A DNA stretch of 64,000 bases from Leucobacter chromiireducens (GCF_003917135.1 NZ_RPDI01000001.1:1-64000); one strand, 5' to 3'. Shown: positions 54,128 to 63,455, counted from the first letter of the stretch. The notes: a model not told the origin generated them from the sequence alone. Program-made: numbers and translations.

Positions 54128-54156
54128 GCGACAGAATCTCGGAGGGATTCTGGCGC
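54128..54156 (-). terminator. Hairpin after the second LuxR gene
   Basis: CAGAATC (54132-54138) / GATTCTG (54146-54152), extended by GCG/CGC across one mismatch, 33 nt past the stop. Its GGCGCAAA edge resembles the palindrome before purA. Confidence 0.55.
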
Positions 54157-54188
54157 AAAGTCACAGCAACTCCCGGCCGCGGCGCCGC

Positions 54189-56630
54189 TCAGCGCGCGTT
54201 CGCCGCTGCCCGGCCCGCCTGGGCGACAGCGATCCCGAGCTTCTCGGACAGCTCGCGGCGGGACTGCGCGCCGAGCTTCGCTTTCGCCTGCGCAAGGTGT
54301 GACTCGATCGTGCGCACGCTACAGCCGAGGCGCGCGGCGAGCGCAGCATTGGCAATGCCGCGAGCCGCGAGGCGCGCCACCTCCAACTCGCGCGGGGTGA
54401 GCCGTGCGAAATGCGCGGTGGGCAGCGTCCCGGCGCGGTACCACGGCAGCGAACGCGTGAGGTGCGCCTCGAGCGCATCGAGGCGCTCATCGCACTCGCG
54501 CACGCCGCTGACCGTGCGGCGACTCAGATAGATGGTGCGCGCGCTCGACGCGGCGAACGCCGCGGGCGCCCACAGCTCAAGCCGCTGCAGCCGCTGGGAG
54601 GCACGCAGCAGCTCGATCGGGTTCTGCTGCTCCGCCGCGGTCAGGTGCGCGTGCGCGAAGCGCAGCACTGGGAGCGGCTCGCTGCCCGGCTGCACGGGCG
54701 ATTCCCCGTGCCGGAGTGACGTGTGGTTCCCCGTGAGGTACCGCGTGAAGTACTCCGGCGTGAGCGCGCCAGTGCCCGCGGGGGTGCCCGGTATTGACGC
54801 TGAGCTGATCGACTCGCCGATCGCGCGCAGCGCGCTGCGGAGGCGCATCGCCGTGTACCTCGGCGCGGTGCGTTCGAGGTGGCACCACTCCAGCGCAGCC
54901 CGTTCGGCGCTCCCGCAGGCGAGCGCTTCGCCCGCCGCGACGAGGTGCCTGAGCCAGTGCGCGTGTGCTTCGGGGGTCGCCGCACTCGCGGCAGCGGAGA
55001 ACAGTTCGTCCGCGCGGAGCGCGAGTTCCCCCGCCAGGAACGCGGTCAGTCCGCGGGCGAGCAGCAGTGTGCCGGCAACCACGTCGTCGGCGCCGGCGGC
55101 CACCGCTGGCAGCGGCGGGATCGGCGCACCGCTCGACAGCCAGGTGCCGCGCGGGATGGTGCCGCCCCAGACGGTATCGAACTCCAGGAGGGCTGCGGCG
55201 AGCGCTGCGGTCTCCTGCGCTGCGGTATCGGACAGATGACGCAGGTTGCTCCGCGCCGTGGTCAGGGGTTCGGTGGTGTTCCACCAGCCGGCCACCTGAT
55301 CGGCGGCGGTGCGCTGCGCGTGCGGGGTGCCGGCCTCCGCTGCGAGCACGGCGCGGAGCGCGCTCACCCGGGTCTCGGTGTCGTCGGCGTCGCTGTCGGA
55401 GCTCGCCGAGGCGGGATCCCCATCGAGAACCTCGGCCGCTGCCGCTGCGCCGGCGAGTACCCCAACCACCTGCGCGTGCGCCGCCCGCCGGAGCGGCGCC
55501 TGCGCGGAGCCCGCACGAAGCAGGAACCCGCGCGCCTGCGGCGCCTGGTGCAGGGCGACGCTGCTCATCGTTGCGCGATGCAGGATGCGGACGCGCGCGT
55601 CGCGGTGCGTTGGCTGCGTGAGCGTCGCGTCAGAGAAAGTCAGTGACCGAGCGCAGCGGAGCGCGTCCGCGGTGCTCACCGGGATCCCGAGCCCCTCCTG
55701 CACCACCAGGTGCTCGGAGATCGCGCGGCGCCCCGCCGCAACACGCTCGGGGGAGGCGAACGGTCGGAGTGCAGCTGCGACAAACGGAAGTACCGCGTAG
55801 CGGTCGCTCCCCGGTTCGCGTGTGAGTACTCCCTGCTCGCTGAGCTCACGGACGTGCGGGAACCCGAGGTGCTCCTCGAGCAGTGCGAGATCGGTGGGGC
55901 CGAGCTCGGCCGAGAGCACGGCCGCGGTGCCTACCGCCGGCGAGAGCGGTCCAGCTGAGCGCGCGATCGCCCGCATCCCGGGCAGGTTCAGTTCGCGGGG
56001 CACGTGCTCCACGATCCCCGGATGCGGCAGGTGCGTGAGCGCATCGTGCTCGGCGAGTACGAGAAGATCGTGCACCCACGCCGGTCGCCCGGCCGCGAGC
56101 ATGGTGATGGTGTGCGCGGTGGTTGCGGGGAGCAGGGTGGGGCTGAGCTCGTGCGCGAGCCAGGCGATGTCGTGATCGGGGAGCGGGGGGAGCGGGAACT
56201 GGCGGATCGCCGCGATCATCTGCGCGGCCGACTCCTCTTCGCGGAGCACGTGGTCGAGGGCGCGGAGGTAGGGCGTGCGCTGATTCCCCGTTTCGAGTGA
56301 GGCGACGGTGCACCGGCCTCGCGCGTGGTGCTCAATCATGGCCCGTAACGTCGCCGGGTCCGCGCGCTCAAAGTTGTCGATCAGGAAGCAGGTCGCGGCA
56401 TCCGAGTCCGCCGCGGCCCAGTCGAGGTATGCGGCGCGGGCGGCCGGGTCTGCGCAGTCGATCTCAACTGGGGATCGCCCGGCCTGGCGGAGTGCGGTGG
56501 CGAGGTCTCGGAGCACGTGGCTCTTGCCGGACCCGCTCGGCCCGGTAACGAGCGCCGTGTGGCCCGACTCGAGCGCGCGAACGAGCTCGGCGACAACCGG
56601 CATGCGTGTGCTGAGTGCCTCAATCCCCAT
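54189..56630 (-). CDS. Large LuxR-family ATP-binding (LAL-like) regulator
   Basis: An 813-residue regulator with an intact P-loop (TGPSGSGKSH, residues about 33-42), a Walker B-like CFLIDNFERAD, a helical-repeat middle and C-terminal LuxR HTH (LTPRELEVARLAARGIANAALAARLGCSVRTIESHLAQAKAKLGA). Likely ATP-gated. It is divergent from the surface-protein gene across a 327-nt region, so that operon is the natural candidate target (inference). Confidence 0.9.
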   Translation of the reverse strand: MGIEALSTRMPVVAELVRALESGHTALVTGPSGSGKSHVLRDLATALRQAGRSPVEIDCADPAARAAYLDWAAADSDAATCFLIDNFERADPATLRAMIEHHARGRCTVASLETGNQRTPYLRALDHVLREEESAAQMIAAIRQFPLPPLPDHDIAWLAHELSPTLLPATTAHTITMLAAGRPAWVHDLLVLAEHDALTHLPHPGIVEHVPRELNLPGMRAIARSAGPLSPAVGTAAVLSAELGPTDLALLEEHLGFPHVRELSEQGVLTREPGSDRYAVLPFVAAALRPFASPERVAAGRRAISEHLVVQEGLGIPVSTADALRCARSLTFSDATLTQPTHRDARVRILHRATMSSVALHQAPQARGFLLRAGSAQAPLRRAAHAQVVGVLAGAAAAAEVLDGDPASASSDSDADDTETRVSALRAVLAAEAGTPHAQRTAADQVAGWWNTTEPLTTARSNLRHLSDTAAQETAALAAALLEFDTVWGGTIPRGTWLSSGAPIPPLPAVAAGADDVVAGTLLLARGLTAFLAGELALRADELFSAAASAATPEAHAHWLRHLVAAGEALACGSAERAALEWCHLERTAPRYTAMRLRSALRAIGESISSASIPGTPAGTGALTPEYFTRYLTGNHTSLRHGESPVQPGSEPLPVLRFAHAHLTAAEQQNPIELLRASQRLQRLELWAPAAFAASSARTIYLSRRTVSGVRECDERLDALEAHLTRSLPWYRAGTLPTAHFARLTPRELEVARLAARGIANAALAARLGCSVRTIESHLAQAKAKLGAQSRRELSEKLGIAVAQAGRAAANAR

Positions 56631-56774
56631 TGCTGCTCAACTCCTCGCGGCCGTGAGAGGCCGCCCATCCGAGCCGACACTTTCTCCGGATCCTACTGTC
56701 AACTTTCCATCTAGTGCTAGTGGCGAATAGCGATGCCCCTCGCGCCCTACGGCGCGAACAGGTATTTTTCTGCC

Positions 56775-56804
56775 AAATCTCAGTAGTAGCCGAAAACATC
56801 TCAG
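56775..56804 (+). promoter_or_regulatory. Direct repeats 21 bp apart upstream of the surface-protein gene
   Basis: AAATCTCAG (56775-56783) and ACATCTCAG (56796-56804) repeat at two helical turns; AAATCTGAG recurs near 56934. The 56631-56957 gap also has a CGCGCC-CTAC-GGCGCG hairpin near 56738 and a GGTGAGGGATC duplication next to the start codon. Candidate activator sites, possibly for the divergent LuxR regulator. Confidence 0.35.
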
Positions 56805-56957
56805 GTCATGTGCATCTTCGCCTCGGGGTCACGGAGGTCCTTTGCCGGGGGTTCCGCACCTTGCTTAAGCTGCCCGCAAGCTGTGCAGTTGCGACCTGAG
56901 TGTGGTGAGGGATCGCCCGAGCAGCTTCTCCTGAAATCTGAGCAGAGGTGAGGGATC

Positions 56958-59900
56958 TTGAGACGACATCAACACGAAACGGCTCCGCCCAGACGCAGGT
57001 CCCGAGGTCTCGCCCTCGGCACCGCGGCTGCCGTAGTCGCAACATCGGGGCTCATCGCAGCACCCGCGGCGTACGCTGACACACCCACCGTCACGGCTGA
57101 TTCCGCGGCGCACGGGCACTGGCTCTGGGCTGAGGGTCTCGGCCTCGACGTTGTCGGGGCGGCAACCACGCGCTCCGACTTCCCTGGCACGCCAACACCG
57201 GCGGCCGACCCGCTCAATCTCTCAGTGCTGAACGGGCTGGCGAACCTGCAACTGGGAACGGTGAGCCTGCCGCTCATCGCACCGACCGACACGGATCCGG
57301 GGTTGCTCCGACTAGGTAACCTCGGCGCAATCTCCAGTTTCAGCGCCTCCCCGGATGTGACGACGAGCGTCGCCTCCACCGGCCTCATCAACTCCGACGG
57401 CTCCCTCAACGTCGACGCCGCGAAGAGCGGTCAGTACGGCACCGCGCGACTCGATGCGAACGCGCTGCTGACGCAGCTCATCGATGAGAGCCTCGTGAAC
57501 ACGCTGGTCGACGAGGCCTCGATCGGGATCGGCGCGCTCGGCGCGCGTGCCAGCAGCACGTCCGGCACGACCACGAGCGAGTACATGCTCACCGACCTCA
57601 CCGCCGACGTGCACAGCCCGCTCGTCGGTGGCCTCGTCACGGAGCTCGATACGCAAGTCGCCGCGCTCCTCCAGCCGATCCAAGGCCTGTTGGCCCCAGG
57701 CGGCGGGATCGAGACGGTGCTCGCCACTCTGGTGCAGAGCATCGGCGCGCTGCCGCTCGTGGACGCCGAACTGAACTCGGCGTCCATCGACACGCAGCCG
57801 CTTCTCGACAGGGTGCGCACCACGCTGCTCGCTGAGCCGCTGTCCAACTCCGATGGGAGCGTGTTCGTCAACCTGAACACGGGCACCATCAGCGTGAACC
57901 TCGCGGAACTCGTGGTGGACCGCACCGGTGCTACGAGCCTGAGCGCGCTGCCCGCCAACACCGAGGTGCTCCACGGCGACACGGTCAACGCGATTCTCGA
58001 CGGCGTCACCGATGCCCTCACGGGGGCTGGGGAGAACTCCCTGCTGTCGAAGACGGTGAGTATCATCTCGACCGGGATCTATGACGTTGCGGTCGACGTG
58101 AGCATCGAGGCCGACATCAGTGTCAACCTCGGGATCACCACGATTCCGCTCGTGAAGGCCCCCGTGACGATCGCTGGCTCCATCGGCGGCTTCATCGGGA
58201 TCCCCGGGAAGCCGGCACCCGTCGTGGACACCGAGGAGATCAATGTCGCGGGGATCCCCGTCGGCGCGGTGCTGCAACCCATCATCAACCTGCTGAACGG
58301 CGCGGTCGCACCGATTGGGCTCGCGCTGAAGGGCACGGTCGATACGCTGCTGGGCAACCTGCAGCCCACCCTCATGAACTGGCTGTCGCCGTTGGTGACC
58401 GAACTGCTCACCGATGGGCTCGGCCCCGTGCTGCGCGGTGTGGCGGACATCACGGTCAACCAACAGGTCACCCCGGGGGATCTCGGCCCGGACAGTTTCA
58501 CGGTGCGTGCACTGAACGTGAGTGTGCTGCCGGACGTCGCGACGAACGGCGCGGTTGCGCTGCAATTTGGTTCCGCTTCGGTTCGCGCGCTCGCGGAGGA
58601 CCCGGGGACCGATCCGGTCACGGATCCGGGCACGGACCCTGGTACCGATCCGGGAACGGACCCCGGTACAGATCCGGGTACGGATCCTGGAACGGACCCC
58701 GGTGCGGATCCAGGCACGGATCCCGGTGCGGATCCCGGGACGGACCCGGGTGCCGATCCGGGGGCTGATCCAGGCACGGATCCCGGTGCAGATCCGGGAA
58801 CTGATCCCGGTACCGATCCAGGCGCGGATCCCGGTACTGACCCGGGCGTGGACCCGGGTATTGATCCGGGAACTGATCCGGGGGCGGACCCTGGGACTGA
58901 CCCAAGCACGGACCCTGGTACCGACCCCGGGACGGACCCTGGTGTGGATCCTGGGACGGACCCGACTACCGACCCCGGTACCGATCCGAGCACGGATCCC
59001 GGCGCCGATCCGGGGACTGATCCAGGCACGGATCCTGGCGCTGACCCGGGGACTGATCCCGGTACCGATCCGGGCGCGGACCCCGTGACCGATCCGGGGA
59101 CCGACCCGAGCACAGATACTGGTACAGATCCGGGCACGGATCCCGGAACGGACCCGAATACAGACCCGGGGACTGATCCCGGTACCGATCCAGGCACTGA
59201 TCCTGGTGCCGACCCCGGTACTGATCCGGGGACCGACCCTGGGACGGACCCAAGTACCGACCCGAGCACGGATCCCGGTGCCGATCCTGGGACTGATCCA
59301 GGCACGGATCCTGGCGCTGACCCGGGGACTGATCCCGGTACCGATCCGGGCGCGGACCCCGTGACTGATCCGGGGACCGACCCGAGCACAGATACTGGTA
59401 CAGATCCGGGCACTGATCCCGGAACGGACCCGGGGGTTGATCCGGGAACTGACCCGAGTACAGACCCGGGAACGGATCCCGGTACTGATCCTGGTGCCGA
59501 CCCTGGGACGGATCCAAGTACGGATCCAGGCACGGACCCGGGCGTTGATCCGGGAACTGACCCGGGCACGGATCCCGGGACCGACCCTGGCGCGGACCCA
59601 GGTACGGACCCGAGCACGGATCCCGGTACCGACCCGGGGGCGGACCCCGTGACTGACCCGGGTACGGACCCCGGCACTGATCCGGGCGTAGATCCCGGGA
59701 CCGACCCTGGCGCGGATCCTGGGACTGATCCTGGGACGGACCCGGGCACCGATCCTGGCACGGACCCCGTGTCGGATCCCGGCACCGATCCGGGGACGGA
59801 CCCCGGGACGGATCCCAGCACCGACCCGGCGACGGACCCAGGCACCGACCCGGGGAGCGACCCGGTGACCGACCCCGGCACCGAGCCGATGACGGATCCC

Positions 59901-60530
59901 GGAGCCGACCCCGGCTCCGAACCCGACACCGACCCGGGCGCGGACCCCGGAAGTGACCCGGGCACCGATCCAGGTTCGGAGCCCAGCACCGATCCCGGGA
60001 CTGACCCCGGCTCCGATCCGGGCTCAGATCCGGCGACGGAGCCCGGCTCGGACCCGATGACGGACCCGATGACGGAGCCGGGGACCGATCCTGGCGTCAC
60101 GCCGGGTGCGAAGACCGCGAGGTTGACGGCGACGCCGGGCACCGTCGCGCCAGGTGGCACTGTCGTGCTGAACGGCACCGGCTTCCAGGGCGGCGAGGAC
60201 GCAGTGCTCACCCTGCCGACCGGCGGAACGGTGACGGTCGCCGCGGACAGCGAGGGAGCGTTCGAGACGAGCTGGAAGGTGCCAGTCGACCGGGCTGCCG
60301 GATCCGCGCGCTTCACCGCGCTCGGTCAGGACAGCGGCCGGACCGCGGAGGCCACCGTCACGGTGACCGGCGCGGGCGGGGGCCTGGGCGCGAAGGCCGG
60401 CGGCGGGCTGGCAGTGACCGGAGCCGAAATGGGGCCCCTGGCGCTGCTGACCGTCCTCAGCCTCATCGCCGGAGCCGGCGCGCTGGCGCTCGGACACCGT
60501 CGCGGCCGCGACATGCGCGCGGTCGAGTAG
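56958..60530 (+). CDS. Cell-wall-anchored choice-of-anchor-G-like protein with D-P-G repeats
   Basis: A 1190-residue exported protein. Signal peptide through about residue 40 (AAPAAYA), a 500-residue beta-rich domain resembling choice-of-anchor-G proteins (repeated strand patterns, two NLNTGT/NVDAAK blocks), about 500 residues of D-P-G-x repeats (548-1048), an Ig-like domain (about 1055-1140: ARLTATPGTVAPGGTVVLNG) and sorting signal LAVTG at 1151-1155, hydrophobic span and RRGRD. The start codon is TTG with GAGGGATC before it. The repeat reads as a long, strongly acidic wall-crossing stalk. Followed by DUF5819 and HTTM genes. Confidence 0.88.
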   Translation: MRRHQHETAPPRRRSRGLALGTAAAVVATSGLIAAPAAYADTPTVTADSAAHGHWLWAEGLGLDVVGAATTRSDFPGTPTPAADPLNLSVLNGLANLQLGTVSLPLIAPTDTDPGLLRLGNLGAISSFSASPDVTTSVASTGLINSDGSLNVDAAKSGQYGTARLDANALLTQLIDESLVNTLVDEASIGIGALGARASSTSGTTTSEYMLTDLTADVHSPLVGGLVTELDTQVAALLQPIQGLLAPGGGIETVLATLVQSIGALPLVDAELNSASIDTQPLLDRVRTTLLAEPLSNSDGSVFVNLNTGTISVNLAELVVDRTGATSLSALPANTEVLHGDTVNAILDGVTDALTGAGENSLLSKTVSIISTGIYDVAVDVSIEADISVNLGITTIPLVKAPVTIAGSIGGFIGIPGKPAPVVDTEEINVAGIPVGAVLQPIINLLNGAVAPIGLALKGTVDTLLGNLQPTLMNWLSPLVTELLTDGLGPVLRGVADITVNQQVTPGDLGPDSFTVRALNVSVLPDVATNGAVALQFGSASVRALAEDPGTDPVTDPGTDPGTDPGTDPGTDPGTDPGTDPGADPGTDPGADPGTDPGADPGADPGTDPGADPGTDPGTDPGADPGTDPGVDPGIDPGTDPGADPGTDPSTDPGTDPGTDPGVDPGTDPTTDPGTDPSTDPGADPGTDPGTDPGADPGTDPGTDPGADPVTDPGTDPSTDTGTDPGTDPGTDPNTDPGTDPGTDPGTDPGADPGTDPGTDPGTDPSTDPSTDPGADPGTDPGTDPGADPGTDPGTDPGADPVTDPGTDPSTDTGTDPGTDPGTDPGVDPGTDPSTDPGTDPGTDPGADPGTDPSTDPGTDPGVDPGTDPGTDPGTDPGADPGTDPSTDPGTDPGADPVTDPGTDPGTDPGVDPGTDPGADPGTDPGTDPGTDPGTDPVSDPGTDPGTDPGTDPSTDPATDPGTDPGSDPVTDPGTEPMTDPGADPGSEPDTDPGADPGSDPGTDPGSEPSTDPGTDPGSDPGSDPATEPGSDPMTDPMTEPGTDPGVTPGAKTARLTATPGTVAPGGTVVLNGTGFQGGEDAVLTLPTGGTVTVAADSEGAFETSWKVPVDRAAGSARFTALGQDSGRTAEATVTVTGAGGGLGAKAGGGLAVTGAEMGPLALLTVLSLIAGAGALALGHRRGRDMRAVE
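58599..60102 (+). repeat. 12-bp-period coding repeat, about 125 units
   Basis: Units GAY-CCN-GGN-ACN/GCN encode DPGT or DPGA, with DPST, DPVT, DPNT and similar variants. Higher-order blocks recur: the order ...DPVTDPGTDPSTDTGTDPGTDPG appears twice (near 59085 and 59355). Beyond residue 975 units diversify to SDPG, EPMT and EPGS. A short form (five units) occurs in the secreted cyanophycinase. Confidence 0.95.
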
Positions 60531-60542
60531 CCGGGGTGCCGC

Positions 60543-60588
60543 GGGAATGGTGGTCTCCGCGACAGCGTTCGTCGAGACCACCATTCCC
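60543..60588 (+). terminator. 15-bp perfect hairpin between surface protein and DUF5819 genes
   Basis: Exact arms 60543-60557 and 60574-60588 with a 16-nt loop. No T run. Likely lowers read-through so the surface protein is made in excess over the two membrane proteins, or separates two units. Confidence 0.7.
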
Positions 60589-60632
60589 TCACCCGAGCAG
60601 GAGGAAGTGCAGTTGATGCAGGGGAGCGATCA

Positions 60633-61487
60633 ATGGCAGATCACGCGACGGTACCCGGCGAGCGACGTGCTCGGCAACGCTCGGCCCCGGTGCGGGTCCC
60701 CGGGGTGGTGCAGTTCACGGTTGGCGTGGTCCTCGCGCTCGTCGCGGTGCACATGTTTCTCACCGCCGTCGTGAACACACCGAATCAATCGCTGAAGTAC
60801 GACGTGCTCCCGGGTGCGCTGGCCGACGAGTACGTGCGCCCCTACCTGGTGCAGGACTATAAGATCTTCGCACCTGACCCGGCCGACACGGACCGGCAGC
60901 TGTGGGTCAGGGCATGGGTGAGCGACGAGGCTGGGGAGAACACGACGACGGAGTGGATCAACGCGACCCACGTCGAACTCTCATCGACCTACCGGAAGAC
61001 GCTGCGGAAGCAGCTCTCGGTGGTGGGCGCGGAGCGCTTGATGGGGGCGTACACACAGCTCAATGAGACCCACCAGGCGGTGGTCGCGAAGAATCACCTC
61101 GGCGGCGAGGCCCTGTACGGGCTGCGAGACGCGATGCTCGCCGCCGACGATTCTGACGAGGCCGCGGTCTCCGCGTTCATTCGCGCCGACAACTACGCGA
61201 CCTCGTACGCGACGCAGGTGGCGCACGCCATGTGGGGCGAGCAGGGCACGATCGCTGGCGTGCAGGTGCGCGCCGTCTATGACCCCGTGGTGCGCTGGGC
61301 CGACCGCAAGGACCCGGACGCCGAGCGGCCTCAGGCGAAATACACCGACCTCGGCTGGGTGCCACCCATGGAGTGGCCGGGGCAGGACCGCGACGCGTTC
61401 GCGCGCACCTTCCGCGCCTGGGCGGAGCACGCAGACGCGCAGGATGAGCTCGCCGCGCGAGCCAAGACGGAAGAGGGCGCACGATGA
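60633..61487 (+). CDS. DUF5819 family membrane protein (SdpA-like)
   Basis: A 284-residue protein with one N-terminal span (about 25-46) and an extracytoplasmic domain. The core motif YKIFAPDP (76-83), after VRPYLVQD, is characteristic of DUF5819 and is analogous to the GWGFFTRNP-like motif of SdpA. C-terminal half is helical and charged. GGGGAG precedes ATG 60633. Its stop overlaps the HTTM start (ATGA). DUF5819 and HTTM pair widely in actinobacteria (from memory); function undefined. Confidence 0.82.
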   Translation: MADHATVPGERRARQRSAPVRVPGVVQFTVGVVLALVAVHMFLTAVVNTPNQSLKYDVLPGALADEYVRPYLVQDYKIFAPDPADTDRQLWVRAWVSDEAGENTTTEWINATHVELSSTYRKTLRKQLSVVGAERLMGAYTQLNETHQAVVAKNHLGGEALYGLRDAMLAADDSDEAAVSAFIRADNYATSYATQVAHAMWGEQGTIAGVQVRAVYDPVVRWADRKDPDAERPQAKYTDLGWVPPMEWPGQDRDAFARTFRAWAEHADAQDELAARAKTEEGAR

Positions 61488-62587
61488 GCAGAGAAACGAG
61501 CCTCACTCGCGGCGTCAGCGGCAATGCCGTTGGGCGGCTGTGGGACGGCGTGCTGCGCTGGCTCACGGAAACGCGCCACGCGAGCTACGGGATCGCCCTC
61601 ATGCGAATGGGCTTCGGCGCGATGACGGTGATCATCCTCGCGCTGTACCTGCCGAACCTCTCCTACTCGTTCGGTGCGGGATCGCGCTGGGGTGAGGCGC
61701 TCTTCCGCAACTCCTCGGTGAACAACTACCTCTGGCCGATCCCGCAGCTCTTCGCACGCGACGAATCGGACACCCTGCTCGTGATCAAGGTGCTCGTGCT
61801 CATGGCCGTTGCGGTGCTCTACGCGCTCGGGTGGCGGATGCGCGTCGTCTCGCCCCTGTTCGTGGTGCTCTGGCTCGGCTTCGCCGTGACCAACCCCGTG
61901 ATCCTGAACACCGGGCACTACCAGACCTTCCGAATCTTCCTGCTCTTCCTGCTGCTCGCCGACACGTCCCGACGCTGGTCGCTCGACGCGCGTCGGCGTG
62001 CGCGGCGCGGCGGCTCAGACGCGCCGCTCGGGGTGGGGCGCTGGCACCTGCCGCGCTGGATTCCGGTGCTCGCGCACAACGTCGCGGTGATCCTGATCGC
62101 GTACCAGCTCTGCGTGATCTACGTGACCAGCGCACTCTGGAAACTGCAGGGAACCACCTGGGTGTCCGGGGTCGCCGCCTACTACCCGCTGCAGCTCGAG
62201 GAGCTCACGCTCTTCCCGTGGCTGAACCACCTCGCCTGGCAGTTCACCCCGGCCGTGTTCGTCGCCTCATGGCTGAGCGTCTACGGGCAACTCCTGTTCC
62301 CCCTGTTCCTGCTGCACCGGTGGACACGCATCCTCGGCCTCGTGCTCGTCACCGGCATGCACGCGTCGATTGGGATCCTGCTCGCGCTCCCGTGGTTCTC
62401 GCTCATGATGATCCTCGGCGACATGATCTTCATCCGCGATCAGACCTGGGAACGCGTGAGCGGGTGGGTGCGGGAACGCCTGCCGTTGCGGCGGCGCAGG
62501 CCCGCGCCACCGTCCGCCGCCCCGCCCGCCGAGCCCACCGCAGCGCCAGGAACCGAGCTGGGTGAGGCGGTTCCGGCACTCACGTGA
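61484..62587 (+). CDS. HTTM domain membrane protein (SdpB / vitamin-K carboxylase-like)
   Basis: A 367-residue polytopic protein of the HTTM family, which is homologous to vitamin K-dependent gamma-glutamyl carboxylase and includes SdpB. About eight helices. The signature YVTSALWKLQGTTWVSG has Lys220, at the place I align (by eye, from memory) with carboxylase Lys218; GMHASIGILLALPWFS follows. No soluble lumenal domain, unlike the human enzyme. Coupled to DUF5819. Reaction unknown; redox, carboxylation or maturation chemistry on the neighbouring exported protein is inferred only. Confidence 0.85.
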   Translation: MSRETSLTRGVSGNAVGRLWDGVLRWLTETRHASYGIALMRMGFGAMTVIILALYLPNLSYSFGAGSRWGEALFRNSSVNNYLWPIPQLFARDESDTLLVIKVLVLMAVAVLYALGWRMRVVSPLFVVLWLGFAVTNPVILNTGHYQTFRIFLLFLLLADTSRRWSLDARRRARRGGSDAPLGVGRWHLPRWIPVLAHNVAVILIAYQLCVIYVTSALWKLQGTTWVSGVAAYYPLQLEELTLFPWLNHLAWQFTPAVFVASWLSVYGQLLFPLFLLHRWTRILGLVLVTGMHASIGILLALPWFSLMMILGDMIFIRDQTWERVSGWVRERLPLRRRRPAPPSAAPPAEPTAAPGTELGEAVPALT

Positions 62588-62630
62588 CATACTCTCGAGA
62601 AGAGAGATGGGCACGCAAGGGGAGGCGACC

Positions 62631-63455
62631 ATGGGTGGAGTGGCGAGCGCTGACGCGCTGAGCGGAGACGTGATCCAGCGCAACGCGGTCGTGGTGCGTG
62701 GGCCGGAGGGCGCGCCGTTCATGGTGTTCGCGCACGGCTACGGCACCAACCAGTCCACCTGGGCCGCGGTCGCCGAGCACTTCACCGCCGAGTACCGCGT
62801 GGTGCTCTTCGACTACGTGGGATCCGGCGCATCCGACCTCACCGCATACGACGAGCAGCGCTACGACTCCTACGACGGCTACGCCGCCGACCTCGTCGAG
62901 GTGCTCGACGCCGTTGGTGCGCGCGACGCGATCCTCGTCGCGCACTCCGCGAGCGGGATGATCGGCGCGCTCGCCGCAATCACCCGACCGGAGCTGTTCT
63001 CCCGCCTCATCATGGTGTCGCCGTCGCCGCGCTACGTGAACGACGACGGCTACGAGGGCGGATTCTCGCGGGAGGACGTGCTCGGGCTCATCGACGCGAT
63101 CGACGCGAACCAGCCCAGCTGGGCGGCCTCGCTCGCGCCGGCGGTGACGGCGCGGGAGGACCGCCCGGACGTCACCGACCGCGTACGTGAGCTGTTCACG
63201 ACCACACCGCAGCGCGTCGCCAAGCACTTCGCGCGCGTCGTGTTCTTCAGCGACATGCGCAGCCGGCTGCACGAAATCCCGACGCCGAGCGTGATCCTGC
63301 AGTCCGCGGGCGACATCATCTGCCCGCCGCACATCGGCGAGTACCTGCGCGACCGGATCCCGCAGAGCACGCTCGTGCAGCTCGAATCGGCCGGCCACTT
63401 CGTGCACCTCACGGAGCCTGAGCTGGTGATGGGACACATCCGGGCCGCGCTGTGA
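62631..63455 (+). CDS. rsbQ: RsbQ-type alpha/beta-hydrolase
   Basis: A 274-residue hydrolase closely matching Bacillus RsbQ: VLFDYVGSGASDLTAYDEQRY, the nucleophile AHSASGM with Ser106, the acid SAGDIICPP with Asp228 and His256 in ESAGHFVH, offset 9-10 residues from RsbQ Ser96/Asp219/His247. RsbQ makes or senses a small hydrophobic cofactor needed by the RsbP phosphatase in energy stress; KAI2/D14 hormone receptors share the fold. ATG 62631 follows AGGGGAGG; a start at 62607 is possible. Overlaps the PAS gene (GTGA). Confidence 0.93.
   Translation: MGGVASADALSGDVIQRNAVVVRGPEGAPFMVFAHGYGTNQSTWAAVAEHFTAEYRVVLFDYVGSGASDLTAYDEQRYDSYDGYAADLVEVLDAVGARDAILVAHSASGMIGALAAITRPELFSRLIMVSPSPRYVNDDGYEGGFSREDVLGLIDAIDANQPSWAASLAPAVTAREDRPDVTDRVRELFTTTPQRVAKHFARVVFFSDMRSRLHEIPTPSVILQSAGDIICPPHIGEYLRDRIPQSTLVQLESAGHFVHLTEPELVMGHIRAAL

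Noticed and set aside
58599-60102. CRISPR-like array
   Set aside because: The 12-bp units are contiguous, in frame and have no unique spacers; no cas genes are present.
58079-60316. Long minus-strand open frame rich in GSVPGSAPGS
   Set aside because: It is the mirror of the 12-bp D-P-G-x repeat; the plus frame has a signal peptide, Ig domain and sorting signal, while the minus frame has no start site or domain.
60547-60774. 75-codon frame that could be an SdpC-like toxin before DUF5819
   Set aside because: It runs through a palindrome and then the DUF5819 gene in another frame, with no signal peptide or toxin-like hydrophobic helix; no SdpC homologue seen in the window.
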